A stretch of 64,000 nt of DNA from Streptomyces decoyicus (lineage in GTDB: Bacteria; Actinomycetota; Actinomycetes; Streptomycetales; Streptomycetaceae): assembly GCF_019880305.1 (NCBI RefSeq), contig NZ_CP082301.1, positions 7,564,001 through 7,628,000 on the forward strand, in the 5' to 3' direction. A program made the translations under genes and the position numbers. Under the pieces are notes generated by a model, which was not told where the DNA came from, ran no database searches, and saw only the letters and a program-made list of their open reading frames with translations. This document shows, one piece after another, positions 62,122 to 64,000 of the stretch. Numbering within the stretch: position 1 is the stretch's first letter; each line of letters opens with the position of its first letter.

Positions 62122-62169
62122 CGGAACGATGTTCCGGTTAACATACGGAGCGGTGTTCCACTTTGTCAA
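62122..62169 (-). promoter_or_regulatory. Promoter and palindromic operator of the hydrolase gene
   Basis: Minus-strand TTGACA (62164-62169) and TATGTT (62140-62145), 18 bases apart, form one of the best promoters in the window. CGGAACGATGTTCCG (62122-62136) is a perfect palindrome but for the central base and covers the likely start site. A weaker copy, CGGAGCGGTGTTCCA (62146-62160), fills the spacer. This is a TetR-like operator arrangement; no such regulator is encoded next to it. The rest of 62024-62383 shows no gene. Confidence 0.72.
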
Positions 62170-62383
62170 CGGCCGCCGGGGGAGCGGTGCATGGGTGCCC
62201 GCGACAAGCCCCTACGGGTGAGGTGCCGGCCCGAAGCAAGGGCGCCGACGCGCTGCGCACGACCAGCAGACGCGGTTCAACTGGCCGCGCACAGGCCGCC
62301 GTTCTCGACTGGATGCGAGCTGCGGCGAGGCGAGAGAGCCGTTTTCAAGAAGCAGGCTGTGCCTGATCGGTCGGGACGTCATC

Positions 62384-62914
62384 ATGGTGGGCGTGATGCC
62401 TGATCCGCGCAGTGCACCGCCACCCCTCCCGGGCGGGCCCTCGGCCGGGGACGAGTCCGAGGCGGACCGTGAGCCGCCGGCGGTCCTGGAGCTGTACAAG
62501 CTGGCCGTGGAAATGGCCGACCGGGTGTCCGCGCGGCGGGGCCAGGCGAACGTCTTCTTCCTCTCCATCCAGACGGCCTTCGTCAGCGTGATCGGCGTGG
62601 CCTTACCGAATCTGCGACATGATCCGCTGTGGGTCGCGCCGGTCATCGCCCTGGCGGGGGTGGCGATCTCGATGACCTGGTGGCTGCAACTGCGTAGCTA
62701 TCGCGACCTGAACCGCGCGAAGTTCGTGGTCATCCACGCGATCGAGACGCAGCTCCCGGTGCGGGTCTTCACCGATGAGTGGGCGCATCTGACGCGCGCA
62801 CCTGCGATCCCCAGAAGGGTGCGCTACGCCGAACTCGGTTTCAGTGAGCGGATGATCCCCTGGATCTTCGTTCTCTTGCATGGCCTGCTGTGCTTGGGCA
62901 GGCTGCTCGCATGA
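62384..62914 (+). CDS. RipA-family membrane protein
   Basis: A 176-residue protein with a proline-rich N-terminus, then LELYKLAVEMADRVSARRGQ, ANVFFLSIQTAFVSVIGVAL and three or so membrane segments. The block LNRAKFVVIHAIETQLPVRV with FTDEWAHL is what I recall of the RipA family of octameric membrane proteins. Codon 74 is TTA, implying bldA dependence. Its stop overlaps the next start (ATGA). ATG 62384 has no clear ribosome site; ATG 62396 is an alternative. Confidence 0.75.
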   Translation: MVGVMPDPRSAPPPLPGGPSAGDESEADREPPAVLELYKLAVEMADRVSARRGQANVFFLSIQTAFVSVIGVALPNLRHDPLWVAPVIALAGVAISMTWWLQLRSYRDLNRAKFVVIHAIETQLPVRVFTDEWAHLTRAPAIPRRVRYAELGFSERMIPWIFVLLHGLLCLGRLLA

Positions 62915-63213
62915 CCTACCTACGTGACGACGCACGACTCATCAGGTCCCACCTGCCCCCGCACGCCCGGCCGCCGCAAGACGCCGAGGCGCTGTTCCTC
63001 CTGTACGCGGTGCTCATGCGGGCCAAGGGCGAGCACGTCACGGAGGCGGATGTGCACGACGCCTGGGCGGCCTGGACGGAGATGCGCAACCCGGACCACG
63101 CCGCGCTCGTACCGTTCGATGCCCTGGATGAGGCGACCCAGCGTCAGGATCTGCCATATGCCGAGGCCATTCGGGCCGCAGCGGGTGAGCGCGGAGTGTC
63201 CGGGGCGCCGTGA
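62911..63213 (+). CDS. Small partner protein of the RipA-like gene
   Basis: A 100-residue soluble protein coupled to the RipA-like gene by ATGA. LFLLYAVLMRAKGEHVTEAD, VHDAWAAWTEMRNPDHAALV and DEATQRQDLPYAEAIRAAAG suggest an all-helical fold. I do not recognise the family. The tight coupling suggests it works with the membrane protein. Confidence 0.75.
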   Translation: MTYLRDDARLIRSHLPPHARPPQDAEALFLLYAVLMRAKGEHVTEADVHDAWAAWTEMRNPDHAALVPFDALDEATQRQDLPYAEAIRAAAGERGVSGAP

Positions 63214-63268
63214 TGCGTACGGCCGACCACCGCCGCTTTCACCGCCGCGCGCCGCGCACACCCGTCCT

Positions 63269-63955
63269 TCACGCTGCGCTCCGAACGACCCTCTGGGTCT
63301 GCCATGCAGTGATGCGCCGGATGATGACAACGACCAGCACACCGGCGGCTGCGTCGAGCATCGTGCCCAGGGTGGACAGGTTCGCGGCGCGCAGCAGCCC
63401 CTCCTCGGTGATCTCCTCCGCCAGGTAGAACTGTGCGACGGACCGGCCGATGATCGTGCTGGCCACGAGCAGCGCCCACCAGACGACGACCAGGCCGCCG
63501 GGGACCGGCCGCCGGGCCGCGCTGGCCTTCCAGATGTCCGAGACGACCTGGTACGGAACCCACAGGTTGGCCACCGGGATGAACCAGCCGCCGACCACCC
63601 AGCCCCGGGACCGACGCTGGGCCGCGGTACCGCCGAACAACTCGGCGTTGACCCGCGCCCGCCACAACCAGACCAGGAACACCACGCCGGCGGAGATCCA
63701 CACCACGAGCGTCGTGATCGACACCAGGCTGGAGAAGGAATCGGCCGCCTCGAGGTCCGCGACCGTCGCCGTCCCGGCCTTGAAGTCGTGGACGACGTGG
63801 TAGATGCCCCAGTCGGACACCGAGGCCAAGACTTCTCCCACGAGCACCAGCACGATCAGTGTCGCCGCGGCGGCCGCCGTGCCGGTCACCGTCCTGTACC
63901 GCTCCGGACCGGCCGGGCTCGCGCTCGTAGGTGTGCCCTGCTGCGAACCGTCCAT
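63269..63955 (-). CDS. DUF4328 domain membrane protein
   Basis: A 228-residue membrane protein with five or six hydrophobic segments. RSRGWVVGGWFIPVANLWVP and YQVVSDIWKAS are the core of the DUF4328 family, widespread in Streptomyces with no known function. ATG 63955 follows GGGGGA. It is convergent with the RipA-like pair. Confidence 0.88.
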   Translation of the reverse strand: MDGSQQGTPTSASPAGPERYRTVTGTAAAAATLIVLVLVGEVLASVSDWGIYHVVHDFKAGTATVADLEAADSFSSLVSITTLVVWISAGVVFLVWLWRARVNAELFGGTAAQRRSRGWVVGGWFIPVANLWVPYQVVSDIWKASAARRPVPGGLVVVWWALLVASTIIGRSVAQFYLAEEITEEGLLRAANLSTLGTMLDAAAGVLVVVIIRRITAWQTQRVVRSAA

Positions 63956-64000
63956 GATTCCCCCGAATCCCGTGCAACGGCTGAACAAGCCTTGCGGGAC

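Noticed and set aside
1..64000. CRISPR arrays, rRNA and tRNA genes, insertion sequences
   Set aside because: I looked for regularly spaced repeats, tRNA-like cloverleafs and transposase motifs and saw none I could support by eye.

Overview
This is a window of about 64 kb from a Streptomyces-type actinomycete chromosome. Evidence: very high GC; GGAGG-type ribosome binding sites; frequent GTG and TTG starts; rare TTA codons; families typical of the genus (DUF5709, DUF2795, DUF6131, SpoIIE-type PP2C phosphatases, LAL-type LuxR regulators, AA10 chitin oxidases). It looks like accessory or arm-type DNA, because many short operons of unrelated function alternate and at least five genes are visibly broken.

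Layout. (1) 1-5517: end of a type II NADH dehydrogenase-like gene, then a coupled formate dehydrogenase operon on the minus strand. (2) 5717-9376: a stand-alone LigD-type phosphoesterase, an isochorismatase relic, and stress-type genes including a bacterial aeRF1-like (Balon/Rv2629-like) protein. (3) 9519-13261: nucleoside hydrolase plus MFS permease, divergent from a LacI regulator, with a candidate LacI operator. (4) 13486-16505: small chitin-active LPMO behind a DasR-like site, a DUF779 protein and a NUDIX hydrolase. (5) 16708-21979: a LAL regulator with a TTA codon, then four consecutive small secreted proteins; three are Cys-rich paralogues and one looks like an aerolysin-type beta-pore protein. 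(6) 22133-25971: DinB-like protein, PadR regulator with a perfect operator, an acyl-CoA dehydrogenase-like enzyme, YciO. (7) 26057-30529: a wrecked alcohol dehydrogenase and a sugar-type ABC importer. (8) 30704-41760: two SpoIIE phosphatase sensors, a cyclase-family hydrolase, MarR, asparagine synthetase, and a PepSY membrane protein. (9) 42101-46124: frameshifted HipA-like kinase, TetR regulator with an array of GCAA motifs, cyclophilin, aminotransferase. (10) 46463-52701 (perhaps to 54067): an apparent RiPP cluster. (11) 54294-60795: GNAT relic, frameshifted diacylglycerol-kinase-like gene, and a PaoABC-type molybdenum aldehyde oxidoreductase operon. (12) 61040-63955: alpha/beta hydrolase behind a clear operator, a RipA-like membrane protein pair, a DUF4328 protein.

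The most interesting system is the RiPP locus. In order it holds a TTA-rich leader ORF joined by TGATG to an MFS exporter, an S9 prolyl-oligopeptidase-type peptidase coupled by ATGA, a 39-residue precursor-like peptide with no Cys, a cobalamin-type radical SAM protein with a CX7CX2C cluster motif, and a DUF5825-type protein. This suggests a C-methylated, proline-delimited peptide made under bldA control. The second is the secreted four-gene set at 19966-21979. Everything was read by eye from the sequence and translations; no database search was run, so family names come from remembered motifs.
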